Position numbers and translations under genes: made by a program
Shown: positions 10,555 through 25,691 of the stretch, piece after piece
Layout of the letters: each line of letters starts with the position of its first letter
Position numbering within the stretch: the first letter of the stretch is position 1
Notes under the pieces: generated by a model
The model's database searches: none
What the model saw: the letters and a program-made list of their open reading frames with translations, nothing else
Told to the model about the DNA's origin: nothing
From: Steinernema hermaphroditum
Taxonomy: Eukaryota > Nematoda > Chromadorea > Rhabditida > Steinernematidae
Assembly (NCBI GenBank): GCA_030435675.1
Contig: CM059624.1
Coordinates: 31,085 to 95,084 of the forward strand
DNA: 64,000 nucleotides
Direction: 5' to 3'

Positions 10555-13500
10555 AGAACTGCACGAGCCTGATCGAACGCGCCTACTCTCGTTGGATTTC
10601 CTGTGGACTATCTTAGTTTCCTGCAAAACTTTCAATTCGAGACAGATAGGGCCTTGTTCATGCAAAGAGTTCTGCATCTGACCCTCCTGCTCCAAAGTAC
10701 CATAGCATTTTTATGATTCCATCTTGTAGAACTGCACGAGCCTGATTGAACGCGCCTATTCCCGTTGGGATTACTGTGGACTATCTTAGTTTCCTGCAAA
10801 ACTTTCAATTCGAGACAGCAGGGCCCTTGCTCACACCAAGAGCTCTGCATCTGACCCTCCTGCTCCAAAGTACCATGGCATTTTTGTGATTCCATCTTAT
10901 AGAACTGCACGAGCCTGATCGAACGCGCCTACTCTCGTTGGATTTCCTGCGGACTATCTTAGTTTCCTGCAAAACTTTCAATTCGAGACAGATAGGGCCT
11001 TGTTCATACAAAGAGTTCTGCATCTGACCCTCCTGCTCCAAAGTACCATAGCATTTTTATGATTCCATCTTGTAGAACTGCACGAGCCTGATTGAACGCG
11101 CCTATTCCCGTTGGGATTACTGTGGACTATCTTAGTTTCCTGCAAAACTTTCAATTCGAGACAGCAGGGCCCTTGCTCACACCAAGAGCTCTGCATCTGA
11201 CCCTCCTGCTCCAAAGTACCATGGCATTTTTGTGATTCCATCTTGTAGAACTGCACGAGCCTGATCGAACGCGCCTACTCTCGTTGGATTTCCTGTGGAC
11301 TATCTTAGTTTCCTGCAAAACTTTCAATTCGAGACAGCAGGGCCCTTGCTCACACCAAGAGCTCTGCATCTGACCCTCCTGCTCCAAAGTACCATGGCAT
11401 TTTTGTGATTCCATCTTATAGAACTGCACGAGCCTGATCGAACGCGCCTACTCTCGTTGGATTTCCTGTGGACTATCTTAGTTTCCTGCAAAACTTTCAA
11501 TTCGAGACAGATAGGGCCTTGTTCATACAAAGAGTTCTGCATCTGACCCTCCTGCTCCAAAGTACCATAGCATTTTTATGATTCCATCTTGTAGAACTGC
11601 ACGAGCCTGATTGAACGCGCCTATTCCCGTTGGGATTACTGTGGACTATCTTAGTTTCCTGCAAAACTTTCAATTCGAGACAGCAGGGCCCTTGCTCACA
11701 CCAAGAGCTCTGCATCTGACCCTCCTGCTCCAAAGTACCATAGCATTTTTGTGATTCCATCTTGTAGAACTGCACGAGCCTGATCGAACGCGCCTACTCT
11801 CGTTGGATTTCCTGTGGACTATCTTAGTTTCCTGCAAAACTTTCAATTCGAGACAGCAGGGCCCTTGCTCACACCAAGAGCTCTGCATCTGACCCTCCTG
11901 CTCCAAAGTACCATAGCATTTTTATGATTCCATCTTATAGAACTGCACGAGCCTGATCGAACGCGCCTACTCTCGTTGGATTTCCTGTGGACTATCTTAG
12001 TTTCCTGCAAAACTTTCAATTCGAGACAGATAGGGCCTTGTTCATGCAAAGAGTTCTGCATCTGACCCTCCTGCTCCAAAGTACCATAGCATTTTTATGA
12101 TTCCATCTTGTAGAACTGCACGAGCCTGATTGAACGCGCCTACTCTCGTTGGATTTGCTGTGGACTATCTTAGTTTGCTGCAAAACTTTCAATTCGAGAC
12201 AGCAGGGCCCTTGCTCACACCAAGAGCTCTGCATCTGACCCTCCTGCTCCAAAGTACCATAGCATTTTTATGATTCCATCTTGTAGAACTGCACGAGCCT
12301 GATCGAACGCGCCTACTCTCGTTGGATTTCCTGTGGACTATCTTAGTTTCCTGCAAAACTTTCAATTCGAGACAGCAGGGCCCTTGCTCACACCAAGAGC
12401 TCTGCATCTGACCCTCCTGCTCCAAAGTACCATAGCATTTTTATGATTCCATCTTGTAGAACTGCACGAGCCTGATTGAACGCGCCTACTCTCGTTGGAT
12501 TTGCTGTGGACTATCTTAGTTTGCTGCAAAACTTTCAATTCGAGACAGCAGGGCCCTTGCTCACACCAAGAGCTCTGCATCTGACCCTCCTGCTCCAAAG
12601 TACCATGGCATTTTTGTGATTCCATCTTGTAGAACTGCACGAGCCTGATCGAACGCGCCTACTCTCGTTGGATTTCCTGTGGACTATCTTAGTTTCCTGC
12701 AAAACTTTCAATTCGAGACAGCAGGGCCCTTGCTCACACCAAGAGCTCTGCATCTGACCCTCCTGCTCCAAAGTACCATGGCATTTTTGTGATTCCATCT
12801 TATAGAACTGCACGAGCCTGATCGAACGCGCCTACTCTCGTTGGATTTCCTGTGGACTATCTTAGTTTCCTGCAAAACTTTCAATTCGAGACAGATAGGG
12901 CCCTTGTTCATACAAAGAGTTCTGCATCTGACCCTCCTGCTCCAAAGTACCATAGCATTTTTATGATTCCATCTTGTAGAACTGCACGAGCCTGATCGAA
13001 CGCGCCTACTCTCGTTGGATTTCCTGTGGACTATCTTAGTTTCCTGCAAAACTTTCAATTCGAGACAGCAGGGCCCTTGCTCACACCAAGAGCTCTGCAT
13101 CTGACCCTCCTGCTCCAAAGTACCATAGCATTTTTGTGATTCCATCTTATAGAACTGCACGAGCCTGATCGAACGCGCCTACTCTCGTTGGATTTCCTGT
13201 GGACTATCTTAGTTTCCTGCAAAACTTTCAATTCGAGACAGATAGGGCCTTGTTCATACAAAGAGTTCTGCATCTGACCCTCCTGCTCCAAAGTACCATA
13301 GCATTTTTATGATTCCATCTTGTAGAACTGCACGAGCCTGATTGAACGCGCCTATTCCCGTTGGAATTACTGTGGACTATCTTAGTTTCCTGCAAAACTT
13401 TCAATTCGAGACAGCAGGGCCCTTGCTCACACCAAGAGCTCTGCATCTGACCCTCCTGCTCCAAAGTACCATGGCATTTTTGTGATTCCATCTTGTAGAA

Positions 13501-13669
13501 CTGCACGAGCCTGATCGAACGCGCCTACTCTCGTTGGATTTGCTGTGGACTATCTTAGTTTGCTGCAAAACTTTCAATTCGAGACAGCAGGGCCCTTGCT
13601 CACACCAAGAGCTCTGCATCTGACCCTCCTGCTCCAAAGTACCATGGCATTTTTGTGATTGGATCTTAT

Positions 13670-13843
13670 AGAACTGCACGAGCCTGATCGAACGCGCCTA
13701 CTCTCGTTGGATTTCCTGTGGACTATCTTAGTTTCCTGCAAAACTTTCAATTCGAGACAGCTAGGGCCCTTGCTCACACCAAGAGCTCTGCATCTGACCC
13801 TCCTGCTCCAAAGTACCATAGCATTTTTATGATTCCATCTTGT
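13670..13843. repeat. 174-bp hybrid monomer with CTAGGGCCC cassette
   Basis: The middle cassette starts CTAGGGCCC and continues with TTGCTCACACCAAGAGC, which is the usual continuation of the CAGGGCCC form. The extra base gives 174 bp. The CTAGGG start is rare in domain 1 but common in the 37-52 kb domain. It may be a local indel or a crossover product between cassette forms. Confidence 0.75.
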
Positions 13844-15576
13844 AGAACTGCACGAGCCTGATTGAACGCGCCTACTCTCGTTGGATTTGCTGTGGACTAT
13901 CTTAGTTTCCTGCAAAACTTTCAATTCGAGACAGCAGGGCCCTTGCTCACACCAAGAGCTCTGCATCTGACCCTCCTGCTCCAAAGTACCATAGCATTTT
14001 TATGATTGCCATCTTATAGAACTGCACGAGCCTGATCGAACGCGCCTACTCTCGTTGGATTTCCTGTGGACTATCTTAGTTTCCTGCAAAACTTTCAATT
14101 CGAGACAGATAGGGCCCTTGTTCATACAAAGAGTTCTGCATCTGACCCTCCTGCTCCAAAGTACCATAGCATTTTTATGATTCCATCTTGTAGAACTGCA
14201 CGAGCCTGATCGAACGCGCCTACTCTCGTTGGATTTCCTGTGGACTATCTTAGTTTCCTGCAAAACTTTCAATTCGAGACAGATAGGGGCCTTGTTCATA
14301 CAAAGAGTTCTGCATCTGACCCTCCTGCTCCAAAGTACCATAGCATTTTTATGATTCCATCTTATAGAACTGCACGAGCCTGATCGAACGCGCCTACTCT
14401 CGTTGGATTTCCTGTGGACTATCTTAGTTTCCTGCAAAACTTTCAATTCGAGACAGATAGGGCCTTGTTCATGCAAAGAGTTCTGCATCTGACCCTCCTG
14501 CTCCAAAGTACCATAGCATTTTTATGATTCCATCTTGTAGAACTGCACGAGCCTGATCGAACGCGCCTACTCTCGTTGGATTTGCTGTGGACTATCTTAG
14601 TTTGCTGCAAAACTTTCAATTCGAGACAGCAGGGCCCTTGCTCACACCAAGAGCTCTGCATCTGACCCTCCTGCTCCAAAGTACCATGGCATTTTTGTGA
14701 TTGGATCTTATAGAACTGCACGAGCCTGATCGAACGCGCCTACTCTCGTTGGATTTCCTGTGGACTATCTTAGTTTCCTGCAAAACTTTCAATTCGAGAC
14801 AGCAGGGCCCTTGCTCACACCAAGAGCTCTGCATCTGACCCTCCTGCTCCAAAGTACCATAGCATTTTTATGATTCCATCTTGTAGAACTGCACGAGCCT
14901 GATTGAACGCGCCTACTCTCGTTGGATTTGCTGTGGACTATCTTAGTTTCCTGCAAAACTTTCAATTCGAGACAGCAGGGCCCTTGCTCACACCAAGAGC
15001 TCTGCATCTGACCCTCCTGCTCCAAAGTACCATAGCATTTTTATGATTCCATCTTATAGAACTGCACGAGCCTGATCGAACGCGCCTACTCTCGTTGGAT
15101 TTCCTGTGGACTATCTTAGTTTCCTGCAAAACTTTCAATTCGAGACAGAAGGGCCCTTGTTCATGCAAAGAGTTCTGCATCTGACCCTCCTGCTCCAAAG
15201 TACCATAGCATTTTTATGATTCCATCTTATAGAACTGCACGAGCCTGATCGAACGCGCCTACTCTCGTTGGATTTCCTGTGGACTATCTTAGTTTCCTGC
15301 AAAACTTTCAATTCGAGACAGATAGGGCCTTGTTCATGCAAAGAGTTCTGCATCTGACCCTCCTGCTCCAAAGTACCATAGCATTTTTATGATTCCATCT
15401 TGTAGAACTGCACGAGCCTGATTGAACGCGCCTACTCTCGTTGGATTTGCTGTGGACTATCTTAGTTTGCTGCAAAACTTTCAATTCGAGACAGCAGGGC
15501 CCTTGCTCACACCAAGAGCTCTGCATCTGACCCTCCTGCTCCAAAGTACCATGGCATTTTTGTGATTGGATCTTAT

Positions 15577-15750
15577 AGAACTGCACGAGCCTGATCGAAC
15601 GCGCCTACTCTCGTTGGATTTCCTGTGGACTATCTTAGTTTCCTGCAAAACTTTCAATTCGAGACAGATAGGGCCCTTGCTCACACCAAGAGCTCTGCAT
15701 CTGACCCTCCTGCTCCAAAGTACCATAGCATTTTTATGATTCCATCTTGT
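15577..15750. repeat. 174-bp recombinant monomer (ATAGGG left, TTGCTCACACC right)
   Basis: The left part of the middle cassette (ATAGGG) belongs to one form, while the right part (CCCTTGCTCACACCAAGAGC) belongs to the other. The switch falls within a few bases of GGGCC, the only stretch shared by both forms there. This is the pattern expected from a crossover or conversion tract ending inside the monomer. Confidence 0.78.
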
Positions 15751-18700
15751 AGAACTGCACGAGCCTGATTGAACGCGCCTACTCTCGTTGGATTTGCTGT
15801 GGACTATCTTAGTTTCCTGCAAAACTTTCAATTCGAGACAGCAGGGCCCTTGCTCACACCAAGAGCTCTGCATCTGACCCTCCTGCTCCAAAGTACCATA
15901 GCATTTTTATGATTCCATCTTATAGAACTGCACGAGCCTGATCGAACGCGCCTACTCTCGTTGGATTTCCTGTGGACTATCTTAGTTTCCTGCAAAACTT
16001 TCAATTCGAGACAGATAGGGCCTTGTTCATACAAAGAGTTCTGCATCTGACCCTCCTGCTCCAAAGTACCATAGCATTTTTATGATTCCATCTTGTAGAA
16101 CTGCACGAGCCTGATCGAACGCGCCTACTCTCGTTGGATTTCCTGTGGACTATCTTAGTTTCCTGCAAAACTTTCAATTCGAGACAGCAGGGCCCTTGCT
16201 CACACCAAGAGCTCTGCATCTGACCCTCCTGCTCCAAAGTACCATGGCATTTTTGTGATTCCATCTTGTAGAACTGCACGAGCCTGATCGAACGCGCCTA
16301 CTCTCGTTGGATTTCCTGTGGACTATCTTAGTTTCCTGCAAAACTTTCAATTCGAGACAGATAGGGCCCTTGTTCATACAAAGAGTTCTGCATCTGACCC
16401 TCCTGCTCCAAAGTACCATAGCATTTTTATGATTCCATCTTGTAGAACTGCACGAGCCTGATCGAACGCGCCTACTCTCGTTGGATTTCCTGTGGACTAT
16501 CTTAGTTTCCTGCAAAACTTTCAATTCGAGACAGCAGGGCCCTTGCTCACACCAAGAGCTCTGCATCTGACCCTCCTGCTCCAAAGTACCATGGCATTTT
16601 TGTGATTGGATCTTATAGAACTGCACGAGCCTGATCGAACGCGCCTACTCTCGTTGGATTTCCTGTGGACTATCTTAGTTTCCTGCAAAACTTTCAATTC
16701 GAGACAGCAGGGCCCTTGCTCACACCAAGAGCTCTGCATCTGACCCTCCTGCTCCAAAGTACCATGGCATTTTTGTGATTGGATCTTATAGAACTGCACG
16801 AGCCTGATCGAACGCGCCTACTCTCGTTGGATTTCCTGTGGACTATCTTAGTTTCCTGCAAAACTTTCAATTCGAGACAGCAGGGCCCTTGCTCACACCA
16901 AGAGCTCTGCATCTGACCCTCCTGCTCCAAAGTACCATAGCATTTTTATGATTCCATCTTGTAGAACTGCACGAGCCTGATTGAACGCGCCTACTCTCGT
17001 TGGATTTGCTGTGGACTATCTTAGTTTCCTGCAAAACTTTCAATTCGAGACAGCAGGGCCCTTGCTCACACCAAGAGCTCTGCATCTGACCCTCCTGCTC
17101 CAAAGTACCATAGCATTTTTATGATTCCATCTTATAGAACTGCACGAGCCTGATCGAACGCGCCTACTCTCGTTGGATTTCCTGTGGACTATCTTAGTTT
17201 CCTGCAAAACTTTCAATTCGAGACAGATAGGGCCTTGTTCATACAAAGAGTTCTGCATCTGACCCTCCTGCTCCAAAGTACCATAGCATTTTTATGATTC
17301 CATCTTGTAGAACTGCACGAGCCTGATTGAACGCGCCTATTCCCGTTGGGATTACTGTGGACTATCTTAGTTTCCTGCAAAACTTTCAATTCGAGACAGC
17401 AGGGCCCTTGCTCACACCAAGAGCTCTGCATCTGACCCTCCTGCTCCAAAGTACCATGGCATTTTTGTGATTCCATCTTGTAGAACTGCACGAGCCTGAT
17501 CGAACGCGCCTACTCTCGTTGGATTTCCTGTGGACTATCTTAGTTTCCTGCAAAACTTTCAATTCGAGACAGATAGGGCCTTGTTCATGCAAAGAGTTCT
17601 GCATCTGACCCTCCTGCTCCAAAGTACCATAGCATTTTTATGATTCCATCTTGTAGAACTGCACGAGCCTGATTGAACGCGCCTACTCTCGTTGGATTTG
17701 CTGTGGACTATCTTAGTTTCCTGCAAAACTTTCAATTCGAGACAGCAGGGCCCTTGCTCACACCAAGAGCTCTGCATCTGACCCTCCTGCTCCAAAGTAC
17801 CATAGCATTTTTGTGATTGGATCTTGTAGAACTGCACGAGCCTGATCGAACGCGCCTACTCTCGTTGGATTTCCTGTGGACTATCTTAGTTTCCTGCAAA
17901 ACTTTCAATTCGAGACAGCAGGGCCCTTGCTCACACCAAGAGCTCTGCATCTGACCCTCCTGCTCCAAAGTACCATAGCATTTTTATGATTCCATCTTGT
18001 AGAACTGCACGAGCCTGATCGAACGCGCCTACTCTCGTTGGATTTGCTGTGGACTATCTTAGTTTCCTGCAAAACTTTCAATTCGAGACAGCAGGGCCCT
18101 TGCTCACACCAAGAGCTCTGCATCTGACCCTCCTGCTCCAAAGTACCATAGCATTTTTATGATTCCATCTTGTAGAACTGCACGAGCCTGATCGAACGCG
18201 CCTACTCTCGTTGGATTTCCTGTGGACTATCTTAGTTTCCTGCAAAACTTTCAATTCGAGACAGATAGGGCCCTTGTTCATACAAAGAGTTCTGCATCTG
18301 ACCCTCCTGCTCCAAAGTACCATAGCATTTTTATGATTCCATCTTGTAGAACTGCACGAGCCTGATTGAACGCGCCTATTCTCGTTGGGATTACTGTGGA
18401 CTATCTTAGTTTCCTGCAAAACTTTCAATTCGAGACAGCAGGGCCCTTGCTCACACCAAGAGCTCTGCATCTGACCCTCCTGCTCCAAAGTACCATAGCA
18501 TTTTTATGATTCCATCTTGTAGAACTGCACGAGCCTGATCGAACGCGCCTACTCTCGTTGGATTTCCTGTGGACTATCTTAGTTTCCTGCAAAACTTTCA
18601 ATTCGAGACAGCAGGGCCCTTGCTCACACCAAGAGCTCTGCATCTGACCCTCCTGCTCCAAAGTACCATAGCATTTTTATGATTCCATCTTATAGAACTG

Positions 18701-21700
18701 CACGAGCCTGATCGAACGCGCCTACTCTCGTTGGATTTCCTGTGGACTATCTTAGTTTCCTGCAAAACTTTCAATTCGAGACAGATAGGGCCTTGTTCAT
18801 ACAAAGAGTTCTGCATCTGACCCTCCTGCTCCAAAGTACCATAGCATTTTTATGATTCCATCTTGTAGAACTGCACGAGCCTGATTGAACGCGCCTATTC
18901 TCGTTGGGATTACTGTGGACTATCTTAGTTTCCTGCAAAACTTTCAATTCGAGACAGCAGGGCCCTTGCTCACACCAAGAGCTCTGCATCTGACCCTCCT
19001 GCTCCAAAGTACCATGGCATTTTTGTGATTCCATCTTGTAGAACTGCACGAGCCTGATCGAACGCGCCTACTCTCGTTGGATTTCCTGTGGACTATCTTA
19101 GTTTCCTGCAAAACTTTCAATTCGAGACAGCAGGGCCCTTGCTCACACCAAGAGCTCTGCATCTGACCCTCCTGCTCCAAAGTACCATAGCATTTTTATG
19201 ATTCCATCTTGTAGAACTGCACGAGCCTGATCGAACGCGCCTACTCTCGTTGGATTTCCTGTGGACTATCTTAGTTTCCTGCAAAACTTTCAATTCGAGA
19301 CAGATAGGGCCTTGTTCATGCAAAGAGTTCTGCATCTGACCCTCCTGCTCCAAAGTACCATAGCATTTTTATGATTCCATCTTGTAGAACTGCACGAGCC
19401 TGATCGAACGCGCCTACTCTCGTTGGATTTCCTGTGGACTATCTTAGTTTCCTGCAAAACTTTCAATTCGAGACAGATAGGGCCTTGTTCATGCAAAGAG
19501 TTCTGCATCTGACCCTCCTGCTCCAAAGTACCATAGCATTTTTATGATTCCATCTTGTAGAACTGCACGAGCCTGATCGAACGCGCCTACTCTCGTTGGA
19601 TTTCCTGTGGACTATCTTAGTTTCCTGCAAAACTTTCAATTCGAGACAGCAGGGCCCTTGCTCACACCAAGAGCTCTGCATCTGACCCTCCTGCTCCAAA
19701 GTACCATGGCATTTTTGTGATTCCATCTTGTAGAACTGCACGAGCCTGATCGAACGCGCCTACTCTCGTTGGATTTCCTGTGGACTATCTTAGTTTCCTG
19801 CAAAACTTTCAATTCGAGACAGATAGGGCCTTGTTCATGCAAAGAGTTCTGCATCTGACCCTCCTGCTCCAAAGTACCATAGCATTTTTATGATTCCATC
19901 TTGTAGAACTGCACGAGCCTGATCGAACGCGCCTACTCTCGTTGGATTTCCTGTGGACTATCTTAGTTTCCTGCAAAACTTTCAATTCGAGACAGATAGG
20001 GCCTTGTTCATACAAAGAGTTCTGCATCTGACCCTCCTGCTCCAAAGTACCATAGCATTTTTATGATTCCATCTTGTAGAACTGCACGAGCCTGATTGAA
20101 CGCGCCTACTCTCGTTGGATTTGCTGTGGACTATCTTAGTTTCCTGCAAAACTTTCAATTCGAGACAGCAGGGCCCTTGCTCACACCAAGAGCTCTGCAT
20201 CTGACCCTCCTGCTCCAAAGTACCATAGCATTTTTGTGATTGGATCTTATAGAACTGCACGAGCCTGATCGAACGCGCCTACTCTCGTTGGATTTCCTGT
20301 GGACTATCTTAGTTTCCTGCAAAACTTTCAATTCGAGACAGCAGGGCCCTTGCTCACACCAAGAGCTCTGCATCTGACCCTCCTGCTCCAAAGTACCATA
20401 GCATTTTTATGATTCCATCTTGTAGAACTGCACGAGCCTGATTGAACGCGCCTACTCTCGTTGGATTTGCTGTGGACTATCTTAGTTTCCTGCAAAACTT
20501 TCAATTCGAGACAGCAGGGCCCTTGCTCACACCAAGAGCTCTGCATCTGACCCTCCTGCTCCAAAGTACCATAGCATTTTTATGATTCCATCTTATAGAA
20601 CTGCACGAGCCTGATCGAACGCGCCTACTCTCGTTGGATTTCCTGCGGACTATCTTAGTTTCCTGCAAAACTTTCAATTCGAGACAGATAGGGCCTTGTT
20701 CATACAAAGAGTTCTGCATCTGACCCTCCTGCTCCAAAGTACCATAGCATTTTTATGATTCCATCTTGTAGAACTGCACGAGCCTGATTGAACGCGCCTA
20801 TTCCCGTTGGGATTACTGTGGACTATCTTAGTTTCCTGCAAAACTTTCAATTCGAGACAGCAGGGCCCTTGCTCACACCAAGAGCTCTGCATCTGACCCT
20901 CCTGCTCCAAAGTACCATGGCATTTTTGTGATTCCATCTTGTAGAACTGCACGAGCCTGATCGAACGCGCCTACTCTCGTTGGATTTCCTGTGGACTATC
21001 TTAGTTTCCTGCAAAACTTTCAATTCCAGACAGATAGGGCCCTTGTTCATGCAAAGAGTTCTGCATCTGACCCTCCTGCTCCAAAGTACCATAGCATTTT
21101 TATGATTCCATCTTATAGAACTGCACGAGCCTGATCGAACGCGCCTACTCTCGTTGGATTTCCTGTGGACTATCTTAGTTTCCTGCAAAACTTTCAATTC
21201 GAGACAGATAGGGCCTTGTTCATGGAAAGAGTTCTGCATCTGACCCTCCTGCTCCAAAGTACCATAGCATTTTTATGATTCCATCTTGTAGAACTGCACG
21301 AGCCTGATTGAACGCGCCTACTCTCGTTGGATTTGCTGTGGACTATCTTAGTTTCCTGCAAAACTTTCAATTCGAGACAGCAGGGCCCTTGCTCACACCA
21401 AGAGCTCTGCATCTGACCCTCCTGCTCCAAAGTACCATGGCATTTTTGTGATTGGATCTTGTAGAACTGCACGAGCCTGATCGAACGCGCCTACTCTCGT
21501 TGGATTTCCTGTGGACTATCTTAGTTTCCTGCAAAACTTTCAATTCGAGACAGCAGGGCCCTTGCTCACACCAAGAGCTCTGCATCTGACCATCCTGCTC
21601 CAAAGTACCATAGCATTTTTATGATTCCATCTTGTAGAACTGCACGAGCCTGATTGAACGCGCCTACTCTCGTTGGATTTGCTGTGGACTATCTTAGTTT

Positions 21701-24700
21701 CCTGCAAAACTTTCAATTCGAGACAGCAGGGCCCTTGCTCACACCAAGAGCTCTGCATCTGACCCTCCTGCTCCAAAGTACCATAGCATTTTTATGATTC
21801 CATCTTATAGAACTGCACGAGCCTGATCGAACGCGCCTACTCTCGTTGGATTTCCTGCGGACTATCTTAGTTTCCTGCAAAACTTTCAATTCGAGACAGA
21901 TAGGGCCTTGTTCATACAAAGAGTTCTGCATCTGACCCTCCTGCTCCAAAGTACCATAGCATTTTTATGATTCCATCTTGTAGAACTGCACGAGCCTGAT
22001 TGAACGCGCCTATTCCCGTTGGGATTACTGTGGACTATCTTAGTTTCCTGCAAAACTTTCAATTCGAGACAGCAGGGCCCTTGCTCACACCAAGAGCTCT
22101 GCATCTGACCCTCCTGCTCCAAAGTACCATGGCATTTTTGTGATTCCATCTTGTAGAACTGCACGAGCCTGATCGAACGCGCCTACTCTCGTTGGATTTC
22201 CTGTGGACTATCTTAGTTTCCTGCAAAACTTTCAATTCGAGACAGCAGGGCCCTTGCTCACACCAAGAGCTCTGCATCTGACCCTCCTGCTCCAAAGTAC
22301 CATAGCATTTTTATGATTCCATCTTATAGAACTGCACGAGCCTGATCGAACGCGCCTACTCTCGTTGGATTTCCTGCGGACTATCTTAGTTTCCTGCAAA
22401 ACTTTCAATTCGAGACAGATAGGGCCTTGTTCATACAAAGAGTTCTGCATCTGACCCTCCTGCTCCAAAGTACCATAGCATTTTTATGATTCCATCTTGT
22501 AGAACTGCACGAGCCTGATTGAACGCGCCTATTCCCGCTGGGATTACTGTGGACTATCTTAGTTTCCTGCAAAACTTTCAATTCGAGACAGCAGGGCCCT
22601 TGCTCACACCAAGAGCTCTGCATCTGACCCTCCTGCTCCAAAGTACCATAGCATTTTTATGATTCCATCTTATAGAACTGCACGAGCCTGATCGAACGCG
22701 CCTACTCTCGTTGGATTTCCTGTGGACTATCTTAGTTTCCTGCAAAACTTTCAATTCGAGACAGATAGGGCCTTGTTCATGGAAAGAGTTCTGCATCTGA
22801 CCCTCCTGCTCCAAAGTACCATAGCATTTTTATGATTCCATCTTGTAGAACTGCACGAGCCTGATCGAACGCGCCTACTCTCGTTGGATTTCCTGTGGAC
22901 TATCTTAGTTTCCTGCAAAACTTTCAATTCGAGACAGCAGGGCCCTTGCTCACACCAAGAGCTCTGCATCTGACCCTCCTGCTCCAAAGTACCATAGCAT
23001 TTTTATGATTCCATCTTATAGAACTGCACGAGCCTGATCGAACGCGCCTACTCTCGTTGGATTTCCTGCGGACTATCTTAGTTTCCTGCAAAACTTTCAA
23101 TTCGAGACAGATAGGGCCTTGTTCATACAAAGAGTTCTGCATCTGACCCTCCTGCTCCAAAGTACCATAGCATTTTTATGATTCCATCTTGTAGAACTGC
23201 ACGAGCCTGATTGAACGCGCCTATTCCCGTTGGGATTACTGTGGACTATCTTAGTTTCCTGCAAAACTTTCAATTCGAGACAGCAGGGCCCTTGCTCACA
23301 CCAAGAGCTCTGCATCTGACCCTCCTGCTCCAAAGTACCATGGCATTTTTGTGATTCCATCTTGTAGAACTGCACGAGCCTGATCGAACGCGCCTACTCT
23401 CGTTGGATTTCCTGTGGACTATCTTAGTTTCCTGCAAAACTTTCAATTCGAGACAGCAGGGCCCTTGCTCACACCAAGAGCTCTGCATCTGACCCTCCTG
23501 CTCCAAAGTACCATAGCATTTTTATGATTCCATCTTATAGAACTGCACGAGCCTGATCGAACGCGCCTACTCTCGTTGGATTTCCTGTGGACTATCTTAG
23601 TTTCCTGCAAAACTTTCAATTCGAGACAGATAGGGCCTTGTTCATGCAAAGAGTTCTGCATCTGACCCTCCTGCTCCAAAGTACCATAGCATTTTTATGA
23701 TTCCATCTTGTAGAACTGCACGAGCCTGATTGAACGCGCCTACTCTCGTTGGATTTGCTGTGGACTATCTTAGTTTGCTGCAAAACTTTCAATTCGAGAC
23801 AGATAGGGCCTTGTTCATGCAAAGAGTTCTGCATCTGACCCTCCTGCTCCAAAGTACCATAGCATTTTTATGATTCCATCTTATAGAACTGCACGAGCCT
23901 GATCGAACGCGCCTACTCTCGTTGGATTTCCTGTGGACTATCTTAGTTTCCTGCAAAACTTTCAATTCGAGACAGATAGGGCCTTGTTCATGGAAAGAGT
24001 TCTGCATCTGACCCTCCTGCTCCAAAGTACCATAGCATTTTTATGATTCCATCTTGTAGAACTGCACGAGCCTGATCGAACGCGCCTACTCTCGTTGGAT
24101 TTCCTGTGGACTATCTTAGTTTCCTGCAAAACTTTCAATTCGAGACAGCAGGGCCCTTGCTCACACCAAGAGCTCTGCATCTGACCCTCCTGCTCCAAAG
24201 TACCATAGCATTTTTATGATTCCATCTTATAGAACTGCACGAGCCTGATCGAACGCGCCTACTCTCGTTAGATTTCCTGTGGACTATCTTAGTTTCCTGC
24301 AAAACTTTCAATTCGAGACAGATAGGGCCTTGTTCATGCAAAGAGTTCTGCATCTGACCCTCCTGCTCCAAAGTACCATAGCATTTTTATGATTCCATCT
24401 TGTAGAACTGCACGAGCCTGATTGAACGCGCCTACTCTCGTTGGATTTGCTGTGGACTATCTTAGTTTGCTGCAAAACTTTCAATTCGAGACAGATAGGG
24501 CCTTGTTCATGCAAAGAGTTCTGCATCTGACCCTCCTGCTCCAAAGTACCATAGCATTTTTATGATTCCATCTTGTAGAACTGCACGAGCCTGATTGAAC
24601 GCGCCTACTCTCGTTGGATTTCCTGTGGACTATCTTAGTTTCCTGCAAAACTTTCAATTCGAGACAGATAGGGCCTTGTTCATGCAAAGAGTTCTGCATC

Positions 24701-25691
24701 TGACCCTCCTGCTCCAAAGTACCATAGCATTTTTATGATTCCATCTTATAGAACTGCACGAGCCTGATCGAACGCGCCTACTCTCGTTGGATTTCCTGTG
24801 GACTATCTTAGTTTCCTGCAAAACTTTCAATTCGAGACAGATAGGGCCTTGTTCATGGAAAGAGTTCTGCATCTGACCCTCCTGCTCCAAAGTACCATAG
24901 CATTTTTATGATTCCATCTTGTAGAACTGCACGAGCCTGATTGAACGCGCCTACTCTCGTTGGATTTGCTGTGGACTATCTTAGTTTGCTGCAAAACTTT
25001 CAATTCGAGACAGCAGGGCCCTTGCTCACACCAAGAGCTCTGCATCTGACCCTCCTGCTCCAAAGTACCATGGCATTTTTGTGATTGGATCTTATAGAAC
25101 TGCACGAGCCTGATCGAACGCGCCTACTCTCGTTGGATTTCCTGTGGACTATCTTAGTTTCCTGCAAAACTTTCAATTCGAGACAGCAGGGCCCTTGCTC
25201 ACACCAAGAGCTCTGCATCTGACCATCCTGCTCCAAAGTACCATAGCATTTTTATGATTCCATCTTGTAGAACTGCACGAGCCTGATTGAACGCGCCTAC
25301 TCTCGTTGGATTTGCTGTGGACTATCTTAGTTTCCTGCAAAACTTTCAATTCGAGACAGCAGGGCCCTTGCTCACACCAAGAGCTCTGCATCTGACCCTC
25401 CTGCTCCAAAGTACCATAGCATTTTTATGATTCCATCTTATAGAACTGCACGAGCCTGATCGAACGCGCCTACTCTCGTTGGATTTCCTGTGGACTATCT
25501 TAGTTTCCTGCAAAACTTTCAATTCGAGACAGATAGGGCCTTGTTCATGCAAAGAGTTCTGCATCTGACCCTCCTGCTCCAAAGTACCATGGCATTTTTG
25601 TGATTCCATCTTGTAGAACTGCACGAGCCTGATCGAACGCGCCTACTCTCGTTGGATTTGCTGTGGACTATCTTAGTTTGCTGCAAAACTT

